From Bacteroidales bacterium (GTDB lineage: Bacteria; Bacteroidota; Bacteroidia; Bacteroidales; UBA932): a DNA stretch of 64,000 nt. Numbering within the stretch: the stretch's first letter is position 1; each line of letters opens with the position of its first letter. Positions 34,070 to 42,866 of this stretch are shown in pieces. Location of the stretch: assembly GCA_017459075.1 (NCBI GenBank), contig JAFUDQ010000021.1, positions 44,442-108,441 of the forward strand, written 5' to 3'. The position numbers and the translations under genes are program-made. Below the pieces are notes generated by a model, which was not told the origin of the DNA, did not search any database, and saw nothing but the letters and a program-made list of their open reading frames with translations.

Positions 34070-34882
34070 GCCTCTGTATTCAGACGGGCTTTCACCCAGA
34101 TAACGCTGGACGTAGCGGGTGAAATAGGAGGCTGATGAGAAATTGAAAAGGTCTGCTATCTCCACGAAGTCCAGCTGCTTGTCACGCAGCAGGCGGGATA
34201 TGTCCAGAATGGTGAAGCGATTAATCCAGTAGTTGGCCGATTCTCCGCTCACCTGCTTGCAGATTTCAGAGAGATATTTCGGTGCTACGCAGAGTTCGGA
34301 GGCATAATAGGATACTTCACGGTTTTGCCTGTAGTCGCCCCGTTCAAGCATGTTAATAAACCGCCACATCAGCTGGGCCGATGGCGTCTGGATGTCGTCC
34401 TCCTGATTGTTTTGGCGAGCATGAAAGTCAAAAAAATCCAGGATAAGCGCCTGCATGGCATTGATTTTCACCTCCCGGAAGAAACGATGTCCGGGATTGG
34501 CCAGGCACTTTTCTATGTGCTCATAGTCCACCTTACAGCGCTCAAACTCCTCCTCATTCAAATGGAAAACGGGCGTGTTAAATAGTGACAGTGAGCCCCG
34601 GATTCCATAATTGCTGCGAGGTGTAGCCTTTTCGATAAACTGCGGGTCTGCAAAAACAATCACGCAACGGAAATCATCGGAGTCCATCCAACCTTCAATA
34701 AGCTGCGTAGCCCTGATGATACAACAACCGCCCTTTTCAACAGAAAAGTCCCGCGCATTGAACTTGATGGTAGCCGAACCTTCCAAACACAGCAAATGCG
34801 TCAGATGCAGGCTTATATCCGCATCCCCCAATGAGCTAATCGAGTGCCGTATGATAAGGTCCTCTGCCATAACAGACTGCAA
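34064..34882 (-). CDS. AraC-family transcriptional regulator
   Basis: 272 residues, short N-terminal sensing domain and C-terminal double HTH with LCVAPKYLSEICKQVSGESA and FVEIADLFNFSSASYFTRYV. The nearest candidates for control are the cupin gene or the aldo/keto reductase at 35379. Its stop lies inside the long inverted repeat. Confidence 0.9.
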   Translation of the reverse strand: MQSVMAEDLIIRHSISSLGDADISLHLTHLLCLEGSATIKFNARDFSVEKGGCCIIRATQLIEGWMDSDDFRCVIVFADPQFIEKATPRSNYGIRGSLSLFNTPVFHLNEEEFERCKVDYEHIEKCLANPGHRFFREVKINAMQALILDFFDFHARQNNQEDDIQTPSAQLMWRFINMLERGDYRQNREVSYYASELCVAPKYLSEICKQVSGESANYWINRFTILDISRLLRDKQLDFVEIADLFNFSSASYFTRYVQRYLGESPSEYRGG

Positions 34883-35013
34883 GATACGAAAAATCGGCCA
34901 TAAAAGGAATCGGATGACAACAAAAATTGCCGCAAAAGTTTAACAGATTGTGGTCTAAATTCCATCCCACCTGCCACGCAATGGTGACAAGAACAGTGAG
35001 TATGAAAAGAATC

Positions 35014-35105
35014 GGGGAAAGGGAAAGAGGGGGCAAGGGGCAATAGGAAGAGTCGGTGTGGCTCCGATCTCTTCCGTCGTCCCGTCCCCCTCTCTCCCTT
35101 TCTCC
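35014..35105. repeat. Large imperfect hairpin
   Basis: Left arm 35014-35033 (GGGGAAAGGGAAAGAGGGGG) pairs with right arm 35086-35105 with two mismatches. An inner pair GGAAGAG (35046-35052) and CTCTTCC (35069-35075) is in register. It could be a strong terminator or a structured RNA. Confidence 0.65.
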
Positions 35106-35126
35106 GTCACGGCACTATCTCCTTCG

Positions 35127-35282
35127 AGGGAATGTGCAGAAAAACGCCTCTAAACTTGCACATTCCTTGTTTTTGAAGAGGGTATGTGCATGTTCCAGGG
35201 CCTATACTTGCAAGTAGCCACCCCAAAAATAGGGAATGTGCAAATAGGTAGCCGATTTTTTGCAGGATGCACGTCTCGCTAA
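35127..35282. repeat. Three-unit periodic repeat, exact 52-base period
   Basis: AGGGAATGTGCA occurs at 35127 and 35231, and AGGGTATGTGCA at 35179. In each unit a second TGCA follows after exactly 18 bases (35157, 35209, 35261). The bases between and after differ from unit to unit. A two-unit relative is at 8594. Confidence 0.75.
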
Positions 35283-35378
35283 GAGGCATAACGCCCATAA
35301 GACTGATATTTCGTGTCGTTAAAGGAGATTACTCGGATTCACTCGGCAATGCTCATACGAGTATGGCTTCGCACTCGC

Positions 35379-36224
35379 TTAACCGTAATTTTCAATCAGG
35401 TACTTCACGAAGTTCGGGTCCTGGAAGTTGATGAAGCCAGTGTCTTCCTGGTTGAGGGTGGCAATCTGCTGCATCTCGTCGGAACTGAGCGTGAAGTCGA
35501 AGATGTTGAAATTCTGCTCCATGCGCTCTTTGTGGGAAGATTTTGGAATGGCGACGATGCCGCACTGAGTGAGCCAGCGAAGGGCAACCTGAGCGGCGGT
35601 CTTACCGTACCTCTCCCCTATCTCGGCCAGCATCGGGTTCTTGATAACACCCTCTGCACCCTGGCCACCAAGCGGTCCCCAGGCCATCATCTTGGTGTCA
35701 TAGTCAGACAATATCGGCTCGATACCGGTCTGCTGGCAAAGCACATTGCACTGGAGCTGGTTCACCATCGGCTTGATATCTACATAATGGGCAAGGTCGA
35801 AGAAGCGCGCAGCCTGGAAGTTGCTCACGCCGATAGCGCGCACCTTACCTTCACGATATGCCTTTTCCATCGCCCTCCAAGTGCCGAAAACATCACCGTA
35901 GGCCTGATGAATAAGAAGGAGGTCGATGTAGTCAGTGCCCAGTTTGCGGAGGCTTTCATCGATGGAAGCAGCGGCCTTCTCCTCGCCATTATTGCTTATC
36001 CACACCTTTGTAACAAGGAAAATCTCCTCACGCGGAATACCGGATTTGGCGATAGCTGCGCCTACGCCTTCTTCATTGAAATAGGCCTGCGCAGTGTCTA
36101 TAAGCCGATAGCCTACGGAAAGGGCGTCAGCGACGCAGCGCTCCGCTTCCTGCGGAGGGACCTGGAATACTCCGTATCCCAGGAGGGGCATCTGAATGCC
36201 ATTGGAAAGGGTTGTGTATTGCAT
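35379..36224 (-). CDS. Aldo/keto reductase (2,5-diketogluconate reductase-like)
   Basis: 281 residues, complete. Starts LSNGIQMPLLGYGVFQVP; catalytic tetrad visible as Asp43 and Tyr48 in RLIDTAQAYFNEEGV, Lys73 in LVTKVW and His106 in LLLIHQAYGD. The NADPH site is at IPKSSHKERMEQN. It reduces aldehydes or ketones in the cytoplasm. It stands alone on the minus strand. Confidence 0.93.
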   Translation of the reverse strand: MQYTTLSNGIQMPLLGYGVFQVPPQEAERCVADALSVGYRLIDTAQAYFNEEGVGAAIAKSGIPREEIFLVTKVWISNNGEEKAAASIDESLRKLGTDYIDLLLIHQAYGDVFGTWRAMEKAYREGKVRAIGVSNFQAARFFDLAHYVDIKPMVNQLQCNVLCQQTGIEPILSDYDTKMMAWGPLGGQGAEGVIKNPMLAEIGERYGKTAAQVALRWLTQCGIVAIPKSSHKERMEQNFNIFDFTLSSDEMQQIATLNQEDTGFINFQDPNFVKYLIENYG

Positions 36225-36370
36225 ATTTGTTCTTTTTTTTTAGCCGGCACATACCGGCCATCTCATCCGATGCAAAGGTAGAACAACAAATCCGCATCCC
36301 TGTTTCCAAGAATGCGGATAATTCTTCCATTTTTTCCGAATCCTACAAGAGGATGATAAATAAATGACAG

Positions 36371-36544
36371 TTACTTGGCAGGTTCCCACTTGCAACGAAC
36401 GGGAGAGACGATTGCACCCTCTTTCTTGAGCTCTGCAAAGGCCTTGTCTACCTCTTTGCGGTCTGCGCCGAGGGCCTTGGTTACATCACCTGCTGATACG
36501 GGTTTGCCAGCTTCGCGCATGGCTTTGAGTACTTGTTCTTTCAT
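36371..36544 (-). CDS. Small winged-helix-like protein, 57 aa
   Basis: A short gene: MKEQVLKAMREAGKPVSAGD then VTKALGADRKEVDKAFAELK and a KWEPAK end. The helix-turn-helix-wing pattern and its size suggest a small DNA-binding protein. It follows the ferritin-like gene by 12 bases on the same strand, so the two form an operon, and codon use is normal. Confidence 0.8.
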   Translation of the reverse strand: MKEQVLKAMREAGKPVSAGDVTKALGADRKEVDKAFAELKKEGAIVSPVRCKWEPAK

Positions 36545-36556
36545 GATAATATTAGT

Positions 36557-37012
36557 TTAAAGTTGTTTTACAAGCCAGTTCTGGACGCCGATTTTTTCAA
36601 TAAGGTCAATCTGCTCCTCACTCCAGTAGAGGTCCTCTTCTTCATCGGCAAGATAAGCCTTCATAAGATCGTAGGTAGTAGGGTCATCCTTAAGGGATTC
36701 CATACACTTGAGCAGCAGTTCCACGCCGGGGCCCTGGATTGCATAATCTGCCTTAAGATAGGCAACAGGGTCGCTGATGAGCTCGCGGGACTTCTGGCCC
36801 TCTGCCTTAAGCTGCCCGCCAAGGTCAAGGATACGGTCTACGAACTTCTCTACCCAGCCCATTTCCTCTGAATAATGCCCGATATACTTATCACCTAACT
36901 TACCAAAGCCCTGGGACTTGATAAGTTGCCCCTGAAGCTTGTGGATGAATGCGCCCTCCGAGAGATTGGTTACGAAGAACTGCAATGCGTCGATAGATTT
37001 CTGTTTGTCCAT
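36557..37012 (-). CDS. Ferritin-like (bacterioferritin-type) protein
   Basis: 151 residues, all-helical. The carboxylate/His pattern EGAFIHKLQGQL, GHYSEEMGWVEKFVDRILDL and EEEDLYWSEEQIDLIEKIGV resembles a four-helix di-iron bundle. The last residues (QNWLVKQL) are like those of the gene at 39898. It may store or oxidise iron or simply keep the fold. It is divergent from an AraC gene. Confidence 0.75.
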   Translation of the reverse strand: MDKQKSIDALQFFVTNLSEGAFIHKLQGQLIKSQGFGKLGDKYIGHYSEEMGWVEKFVDRILDLGGQLKAEGQKSRELISDPVAYLKADYAIQGPGVELLLKCMESLKDDPTTYDLMKAYLADEEEDLYWSEEQIDLIEKIGVQNWLVKQL

Positions 37013-37035
37013 TTTATTGTTGTTTTATCGATATG

Positions 37036-37043
37036 CAAATATA
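37036..37043 (-). promoter_or_regulatory. -7 promoter box for the ferritin-like gene
   Basis: Minus-strand TATATTTG, exact consensus, 23 bases before the ATG. Confidence 0.5.
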
Positions 37044-37109
37044 ATGATAAATATCTTTACATATAATAGCCCAAACGACGTAAAATTTGTTTAAAAAGGA
37101 ACAAATATT

Positions 37110-37117
37110 TATTTTTG
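37110..37117 (+). promoter_or_regulatory. -7 promoter box, 4 bases before the AraC gene
   Basis: TATTTTTG, four bases before the ATG at 37122. Confidence 0.5.
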
Positions 37118-37121
37118 CATC

Positions 37122-38000
37122 ATGTATTCGCTTAAGGAGTCATGGATAAAGATGCATGGGACCGTTCCTTTTGAAGGATGGGACGGAAGCATGTACTGTA
37201 CCAAGACAAACGCCCGCATAGCCCTACAGACCAATATAACGGGCGGTTTTATCTCTGCCTACACATACACCTTGGTGCAAGAAGGCTGGCTTACAATTCT
37301 TTACAACGGCAACGAATTTAAACTCAAGCCTAACGACCTTTATATATATTCTTCAGGAATGGAGATAAAGGTTTTGGAAGCATCGGAAGACTATAACGGC
37401 ATCTGCCTGCTGGTAGATGAACACCTGACGCTGGAAACCGATGCAGTCCGGGACATGGTCCGTATTGCCTATATGCCGATTGTTCGCCTTCACGAGCCAA
37501 AAATATCCCTGCCCGAGGATATGGCCAAACGCCTGTGGAACAGGATGGAAGAGATTGCAGGCTACCTTCATTCAGATAACGCGCTCAAAGGAGCGATAAC
37601 ACATTATTTGTTTGCCGTTTTCCTGCTGGATTTGCAAAGCGCCCTGGAGCAGTCAATGACTACGGAAAAGGTTCCAAGAAGAACGGAAGAAGTATTCATC
37701 GGCTTTATGCGCCTGCTGCCGGGGCACTTTGCAGAACATCACGACATAGCTTTTTATGCCGATTCGCTGAACATCTCTACCCGCTACCTTTCCAGCGTGG
37801 TCCAGCATCTTACCGGGCGCACGGTAATGGATTATGTGAACCAGTTCATAGTGATGGAAGCCACCTTCCTGCTACGAACCAGCGACCTTAGCATAGCCCA
37901 GATATCCGACCGCCTTCACTTCTCTGACCAGGCGGCCTTCAGCAAATTCTTCACCCGACTGCAGGGCCTCTCCCCCAAAGAATACAGGCGTCAGAAATAG
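37122..38000 (+). CDS. AraC-family transcriptional regulator
   Basis: 292 residues. Cupin-like N-terminus (GWLTILYNGNEFKLKPND) and C-terminal HTH (NISTRYLSSVVQHLTGRTVM, SIAQISDRLHFSDQAAFSKF). It is divergent from the ferritin-like operon, a probable target, and its end overlaps the esterase gene convergently by 10 bases. Confidence 0.9.
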   Translation: MYSLKESWIKMHGTVPFEGWDGSMYCTKTNARIALQTNITGGFISAYTYTLVQEGWLTILYNGNEFKLKPNDLYIYSSGMEIKVLEASEDYNGICLLVDEHLTLETDAVRDMVRIAYMPIVRLHEPKISLPEDMAKRLWNRMEEIAGYLHSDNALKGAITHYLFAVFLLDLQSALEQSMTTEKVPRRTEEVFIGFMRLLPGHFAEHHDIAFYADSLNISTRYLSSVVQHLTGRTVMDYVNQFIVMEATFLLRTSDLSIAQISDRLHFSDQAAFSKFFTRLQGLSPKEYRRQK

Positions 38001-39742
38001 AGGTTTTTAAGGGCGATGGCGCCGAGGCGCTCACCTGCGGGGCGCTTATTGCGATAGTGAACTTCCTCCCACTCTCCAAGGTCTTTTGTAACAGCCATTC
38101 CAAGGCCTGGACGCACGGCCAGGAGTTTCTGCTGCAAGTCACGGAAGGCCGGCCAAGTAGGACGGTTCATTTCAGAAAGCTGGCAATAGTAGAATGGCAC
38201 CGGGCCAAACACTGAACGCCAGGAATCCACAAGCAGCGGGAAGAGTTTTTCATAAGAAGGAAGATTCTCTGCGTTAGACTCACCTTGATACCAGATAACG
38301 CCCGTAATGGGGCAATCCTTCAGAGGCAGTATACCGGCTTCCCAGAGATAACACGGCTCATAAGGATGCCTCTCCCCTTCTCCGGCGCTAAGGTTGAAGC
38401 GCGCACGTCCGCGAGCCCATTCCATAATAAGCTCATTATTAAGCCAATCGGCCAGAATCTCAGGATCCTTGGTTTCCAGCAGCTCGCGGTCTACCCATGA
38501 TTCCGCCGTCGAGCCGCCTACCGCATTGCATATCAGGCCGATAGGGACTTTAAGACTGTCCCGCAGCGTTTTTCCAAAATAGTAGCCAATGGCGGAAAAC
38601 TCCGCCGCTGTCTCCGGAGTGCACTGCTCCCATTTTGTTTTGCGGAAGTATTGCAGATGCTGGACGGAATCCACTGCCGTTGCCTTCCAGGCCACATTAT
38701 CAGTACGCCAATTGCATTTCATATCAAAAAGCCTGAGGCCGGAATCTTTTGCCGATGCTGCATCGGCGGCAGTAGAACTCTGTTTCAGTTCAAACTCCAT
38801 ATTAGACTGCCCGCTGCAAAGCCAGATATCGCCAAGGGCGACGTTCCTGTATTGCAAGGTTTTGGTCTTGGTTTTCACAGTAAGAGTTGTAGCCATCATC
38901 GGCGGGAATGGACCAGCAGCAACGGACCACCTGCCATTGGCATCGGCCATAGTCTTATATTTCCTTCCGGCAATTTTAATAGTCACGCGCTCCCCGGCAT
39001 CGGCCGAACCGTTGATATTGAATACCTTACCACGGGGCAGGACCATGTTGTCCGAATACCACAAAGGCAGCTGCAGGCCGCCGTAATCTCCAGTAATGGC
39101 GCAATAAACCTCACGGGCCAGCATCGTCGCACCCTCGGCATTGGGGTGGACGGCATCGGGCAGCATCCACGGAAAATGATACAGCGGCTCATAGAAATCT
39201 ATGTACTGCGCCCCGGACTGCTTTACAACCTCCCGGATAGCCTCCTGAATCTCTCCATGATACTGTTTTGTACCGGTCAGGAACCGTGGATGGGTATAGC
39301 CGATTGGAGTCATTTTGGCCACAAGGAACCGCGCCTTGGGATTCACGCTCTTAAGCGAATCTATAAGGGCAAGATAATCGCCCACAAAGTCCACCGAAAA
39401 GTAGGGCCAGTCGCGGGGGTCAGTATCATTGATTCCCAAGTGTATAACAACGATGTCCCCTGCAAAGTCCATCGCCTTCCTGAATTCTTCCTGCTCCATA
39501 TAAGGCCGATGCCCCTTTCTCAGCAGCGTAGCCCCTGATTTCCCGAAGTTTCCAACCTCATAACCGCTCCCCAGCATACGCTGGAGCTGTGCCGGATAGC
39601 AGTCCTGCTCCCGGTTCTGAAGCTTCATCCCATATGTTATACTATTGCCTACACAAGACACTTTTACTGGCTCATGGCTTTTGCGCGCTGCAAGGGGCAG
39701 CGTCATTTGCAGGATAAGAAGAAGGGCTAATACTCTTTTCAT
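37991..39742 (-). CDS. Two-domain sialate O-acetylesterase / SGNH esterase
   Basis: 583 residues with a signal peptide (residues 1-19). Domain one (about 27-225) is an SGNH hydrolase: VGNSITYG (Ser nucleophile), HLGINDTD, DAVHPNAEG. Domain two (about 305-583) is a sialate O-acetylesterase/DUF303 type with CSGQSNMEFEL and GVIWYQGESNAE. Such fusions remove acetyl groups from sialic acid or plant glycans. Secreted to the periplasm or surface. The gene stands alone on the minus strand. Confidence 0.9.
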   Translation of the reverse strand: MKRVLALLLILQMTLPLAARKSHEPVKVSCVGNSITYGMKLQNREQDCYPAQLQRMLGSGYEVGNFGKSGATLLRKGHRPYMEQEEFRKAMDFAGDIVVIHLGINDTDPRDWPYFSVDFVGDYLALIDSLKSVNPKARFLVAKMTPIGYTHPRFLTGTKQYHGEIQEAIREVVKQSGAQYIDFYEPLYHFPWMLPDAVHPNAEGATMLAREVYCAITGDYGGLQLPLWYSDNMVLPRGKVFNINGSADAGERVTIKIAGRKYKTMADANGRWSVAAGPFPPMMATTLTVKTKTKTLQYRNVALGDIWLCSGQSNMEFELKQSSTAADAASAKDSGLRLFDMKCNWRTDNVAWKATAVDSVQHLQYFRKTKWEQCTPETAAEFSAIGYYFGKTLRDSLKVPIGLICNAVGGSTAESWVDRELLETKDPEILADWLNNELIMEWARGRARFNLSAGEGERHPYEPCYLWEAGILPLKDCPITGVIWYQGESNAENLPSYEKLFPLLVDSWRSVFGPVPFYYCQLSEMNRPTWPAFRDLQQKLLAVRPGLGMAVTKDLGEWEEVHYRNKRPAGERLGAIALKNLYF

Positions 39743-39841
39743 AGTGGTCTTTCATCAAGTAATACAACAAAAATAAACACATATTCCGTTTTAAACAAAT
39801 TTTCTCTACAATAAAACAAATGTTAATATCCCAATTATTCT

Positions 39842-39849
39842 TATCTTTG
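39842..39849 (+). promoter_or_regulatory. -7 promoter box for the ferritin-like/PPOX/ZIP run
   Basis: TATCTTTG, exact consensus, 48 bases before the ATG at 39898. Confidence 0.5.
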
Positions 39850-39897
39850 CTAACCTTAAACATCGGACAATAAATATAAACTAAAAACGATAGAATT

Positions 39898-40359
39898 ATG
39901 ACAAAAGAAGAAGCATTGAAGGTATTCGCATCATATGGTGCAGCCTGGTTCGGAAACAGCAAGCAGCATTTTGCATTCTCAGCTTACGACCGTCTTCAGG
40001 GTTGGAACAAGCTGGCAGACAAATGGAAAGAGGAAGCAGAGGAAGAGTGGGAAGAGGCAGAAGAGGTTCTTAACCGCCTTGTAGAGCTTGGTTGCAAGCC
40101 CGCAGACCTCCAGGAGGCCATGAAAACCATGGAATTCCCCTTCTACGATGATCCAAAGCAGCAGATTGAGAGCGATTATCACCCCACCGCAGTTAAAGAG
40201 CTGAGCGAGCTCGCAGAGGCTTTCAAAGACGACTACCCTACCCAGAAGCTTATCTACAAGTGGATTGATGGTGAGAAAGACCACATGGCATGGGAGGCTC
40301 AGTATATCTTCCTTATTGAGAAGCTTGGCTACGAGAATTTCCTCATTTCAATGATGTAA
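39898..40359 (+). CDS. Ferritin-like helical protein
   Basis: 153 residues, all-helical and very acidic (KWKEEAEEEWEEAEEVLNRL). The C-terminal DGEKDHMAWEAQYIFLIEKL then GYENFL resembles the end of the 36557 protein and of bacterioferritins (E-x2-H in the last helix). It may bind a di-iron site. The PPOX-family gene begins 4 bases downstream, so both are probably one transcript. Confidence 0.72.
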   Translation: MTKEEALKVFASYGAAWFGNSKQHFAFSAYDRLQGWNKLADKWKEEAEEEWEEAEEVLNRLVELGCKPADLQEAMKTMEFPFYDDPKQQIESDYHPTAVKELSELAEAFKDDYPTQKLIYKWIDGEKDHMAWEAQYIFLIEKLGYENFLISMM

Positions 40360-40363
40360 TACC

Positions 40364-40762
40364 ATGGAAGACGTAAAGAAAGTATTTGACTTCCTGCAGA
40401 GCGCAGGAACATTCTACCTGGCCACCGTAGAGGGCGATCAGCCACGCGTACGTCCTTACGGAGCGATGCTGCTCTTCGAAGGTAAAATCTACATCATGGC
40501 CTTCGGCCAGACCAACGCAACCCATCAGATTGCAGCTAACCAGAAGGCAGAAATCTGCGCTTTCAAGGGACAGACTCTCCGTATCGAGTGCAAACTGGTA
40601 GAGGATAACCGTCCTGAGGTTGGCAAGGCTCTTGTAGACAAAATGCCTGTCCTGAAACCCGCTCTTGGAGAGAACGGTGAAAATGGCGTAATGTACTACC
40701 TGAAGGACGCCAAGGCTGATTTCTTCAAGATGATGGAACTTGTAAAGACTGTTAAATTCTAG
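40364..40762 (+). CDS. Pyridoxamine 5'-phosphate oxidase-family flavoprotein
   Basis: 132 residues, split-barrel fold. FYLATVEGDQPRVRPYGAML is the standard FMN-binding start. Small forms of this family bind FMN or F420 and reduce unknown substrates; the true vitamin B6 role needs more residues than are here. It lies between a ferritin-like gene and a ZIP metal transporter, so a redox or metal-related role fits. Confidence 0.87.
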   Translation: MEDVKKVFDFLQSAGTFYLATVEGDQPRVRPYGAMLLFEGKIYIMAFGQTNATHQIAANQKAEICAFKGQTLRIECKLVEDNRPEVGKALVDKMPVLKPALGENGENGVMYYLKDAKADFFKMMELVKTVKF

Positions 40763-40793
40763 GATTCTGAGCATAGAACCGCTACTTACCGCA

Positions 40794-41531
40794 TTGCTGA
40801 TTCCCTTCGCCGGAACGACGTTGGGATCGGCTTTCGTGTTCTTCATGAAGAATGATATCCCGGCAAGGGTTCAGAAAGCCTTGCTGGGTTTTGCTTCCGG
40901 AGTGATGGTTGCAGCATCCGTCTGGTCACTACTTATTCCGTCGATGGAAATGGACTCCGGGAACGTTTGGCCGGCTGTAATCGGCCTGCTGGGAGGCTTT
41001 GCATTTCTTCTTTTGATTGACTACGTTACCCCTCATATTCATGCTTCGGGGCAGGCTGAGGGCCCTAAAAGCGGGCTTTCAAGGACAACCAAGCTGGCCC
41101 TGGCTGTAACCATTCATAATTTTCCGGAGGGAATGGCTGTAGGCGTTGCCATTGCCGGTGCAATGACTTCCGGCTTCAGCATGGCTGGCGCGCTGGCGCT
41201 TTCACTTGGTATAGCTATCCAGAACGTCCCGGAGGGCGCAATCATTTCCATGCCGCTGAGGGCCGCCGGCAACAGCCGTCCAAGGGCTTTTTTCATCGGC
41301 AGCCTGAGCGGAATCGTAGAGCCTATAGGCGGCGCGATGGTTCTTCTTTTGGCATCGGCAGTTACGCCGATGATGCCTTATCTTCTGGCTTTTGCTGCAG
41401 GTGCAATGCTGTATGTGGTTATAGAAGAGCTGATTCCTGAAACCGCCGAGGGTTCCCACTCCAACCTTGGCACCATCGGCTTCGCCCTGGGGTTTGCCCT
41501 CATGATGGTTCTGGATGTTTTAATGGGATAA
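40794..41531 (+). CDS. ZIP-family metal transporter
   Basis: 245 residues from the TTG at 40794. The two metal-site helices are clear: HNFPEGMAVGVA and QNVPEGAIIS, typical of ZupT-like zinc or iron importers. No ATG is available; in-frame codons upstream (to 40764, ILSIEPLLTAL) also look like family sequence, so the real start may be ATT or CTG there, just after the stop of the PPOX gene. It sits in the inner membrane. Confidence 0.88.
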   Translation: MLIPFAGTTLGSAFVFFMKNDIPARVQKALLGFASGVMVAASVWSLLIPSMEMDSGNVWPAVIGLLGGFAFLLLIDYVTPHIHASGQAEGPKSGLSRTTKLALAVTIHNFPEGMAVGVAIAGAMTSGFSMAGALALSLGIAIQNVPEGAIISMPLRAAGNSRPRAFFIGSLSGIVEPIGGAMVLLLASAVTPMMPYLLAFAAGAMLYVVIEELIPETAEGSHSNLGTIGFALGFALMMVLDVLMG

Positions 41532-41561
41532 TTTCCTTTTCCTTCCGCTGCCGTTAAGACT

Positions 41562-42716
41562 TTATTCCACAACCTGTTTTTTGCGGGTGAGCCAGGCTTG
41601 GAGGAGGTAGATGACTCCGAGGATGACTCCGGCTTTGAAGGGGGATAGGAGGTCATCGGCCCCAAAGCAAAGGGCGCCCAGCGGGGTGACAATCAGCGGA
41701 GAGAGGAACTGGCCAAGGTAAAGGGCGGCGGAAAGCAGCGGCATCACTGTTGAGGCGGCCTCTTTGCCGGCTTTCATCGACGCTATCGTGTTCAGATACG
41801 GTACGCCGATGCCGTTTGCAATTCCTATAAATGCCGAGCCTGCAAGAAGAAGCGGAAGGGATGAGCCCATCGACAAAAGTAAAAAACCGCAAATGAAGCC
41901 AGCCGGGGGCAGATACTTCATACCGTGGCGGAAGCTCTGCATCATCTTTCCAAAGACTAGCCCGATGAGGAAGGCCACCACGTCAAGGCCCACCATGATA
42001 AGCGTGATTGCGTTGTTGGAGAGGTCTGTCCCGGAGTGTGCGCTGATGGCAAAACGGGTGGGGTAGATGAAGAACAGTATCATCACCAGGAACATTCCTA
42101 CAACAGACGGGTGGAAGCGTTTAAGGAGCGTCAAAGATGGGCCGGAGCCGCCTTTAAGCCTCTCGTTGGGCAGAAATAGCAGCACTAATACCACTGCGAT
42201 TAGGCCCAGCAAATATACAAGGAAAGCGTAATTCCAGGAAATGTTGGCCAGAAGCCCTGCAAGCAGTGTTGCCACAACGCCGCCCATCTGGTTCATGGCG
42301 GCGGAAAGGCCCATAAGGCCGGCCTGCTTTTCCGGAGGGAAGTAGTAGGCCAAAAGGCCAGTGGATAGCGGCATTATCATGCCGACGCTGACGCCCAAAA
42401 GCGCCCTCAAGGCTAACAGGAGGCCGATGTTGTCTGCAAAGAAGCACCCGGTTCCGGCTATGACATAAAGAAGCAGGCCGCTTAGTGCCAACGTCCTTGT
42501 TTTCATCTTTCCGCAAAGCCACGGGAAGACCAGATTTGTGAGGATAATAAGCAGGGCGGGGAGGCTGACTATCAGCTGGATAAGCATGTCCGGGGCTTCT
42601 GCAAAATGAGCCCGGATAATGCCAAGAGCCGGCGCAATTGCTGCGCCTGCCATAACTGTAAGCAGTGAAATGGAAAGTATCGTGAAGGTGAGCTTTCCGC
42701 TATTTGTTTTTGTCAT
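41562..42716 (-). CDS. MFS transporter (drug-efflux-like)
   Basis: 384 residues, 12 membrane segments. The N-terminal half has LVFPWLCGKMKTRTLALSGL, the usual loop 2-3 motif A position, and the set resembles drug:proton antiporters. The C-terminus (PFKAGVILGVIYLLQAWLTR) is the intact form of the fragment at 25669. Substrate unknown. Confidence 0.87.
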   Translation of the reverse strand: MTKTNSGKLTFTILSISLLTVMAGAAIAPALGIIRAHFAEAPDMLIQLIVSLPALLIILTNLVFPWLCGKMKTRTLALSGLLLYVIAGTGCFFADNIGLLLALRALLGVSVGMIMPLSTGLLAYYFPPEKQAGLMGLSAAMNQMGGVVATLLAGLLANISWNYAFLVYLLGLIAVVLVLLFLPNERLKGGSGPSLTLLKRFHPSVVGMFLVMILFFIYPTRFAISAHSGTDLSNNAITLIMVGLDVVAFLIGLVFGKMMQSFRHGMKYLPPAGFICGFLLLSMGSSLPLLLAGSAFIGIANGIGVPYLNTIASMKAGKEAASTVMPLLSAALYLGQFLSPLIVTPLGALCFGADDLLSPFKAGVILGVIYLLQAWLTRKKQVVE

Positions 42717-42762
42717 GTTCTAACGGAGTACAAGCTCTACCAAGCGTTCAAAAATTCGGCTG

Positions 42763-42770
42763 CAAAGGTA
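42763..42770 (-). promoter_or_regulatory. -7 promoter box for the MFS gene
   Basis: Minus-strand TACCTTTG, exact consensus, about 46 bases before the ATG. Confidence 0.45.
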
Positions 42771-42854
42771 CAAAAATTTTGAAATTTCCAAAGTCCACCA
42801 TGCTGAGCCCAATCCCTATAGGTAAGAATTATTTGAATTCTGCGGGTTTTTCAG

Positions 42855-42862
42855 TACCTTCG
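42855..42862 (+). promoter_or_regulatory. -7-like box, 4 bases before the phosphatase gene
   Basis: TACCTTCG, one mismatch to TAnnTTTG, four bases before the ATG at 42867. Confidence 0.4.
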
Positions 42863-42866
42863 CAAT

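Larger units (their letters stand above)
34883..35378. other. Gene-free stretch with a long hairpin and a periodic repeat
   Basis: 496 bases without a convincing gene. It holds a large imperfect hairpin (35014-35105), a three-unit 52-base array (35127-35282) and a smaller palindrome near 35347-35358 (CATAC GA GTATG). Open frames here follow the repeats and look fortuitous. Confidence 0.6.

Noticed and set aside
35127-35282. CRISPR array, because of fixed 52-base spacing with variable insides
   Set aside because: Only about 12 bases plus a TGCA are kept per unit, there are three units, and no cas gene is near.
35107-35298. 63-codon minus-strand gene in the repeat region
   Set aside because: Its codons follow the 52-base repeat units; no family and no promoter support it.
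38651-39538. Long plus-strand frame (295 codons) opposite the esterase
   Set aside because: Shadow of the SGNH/sialate esterase gene; no family pattern of its own.
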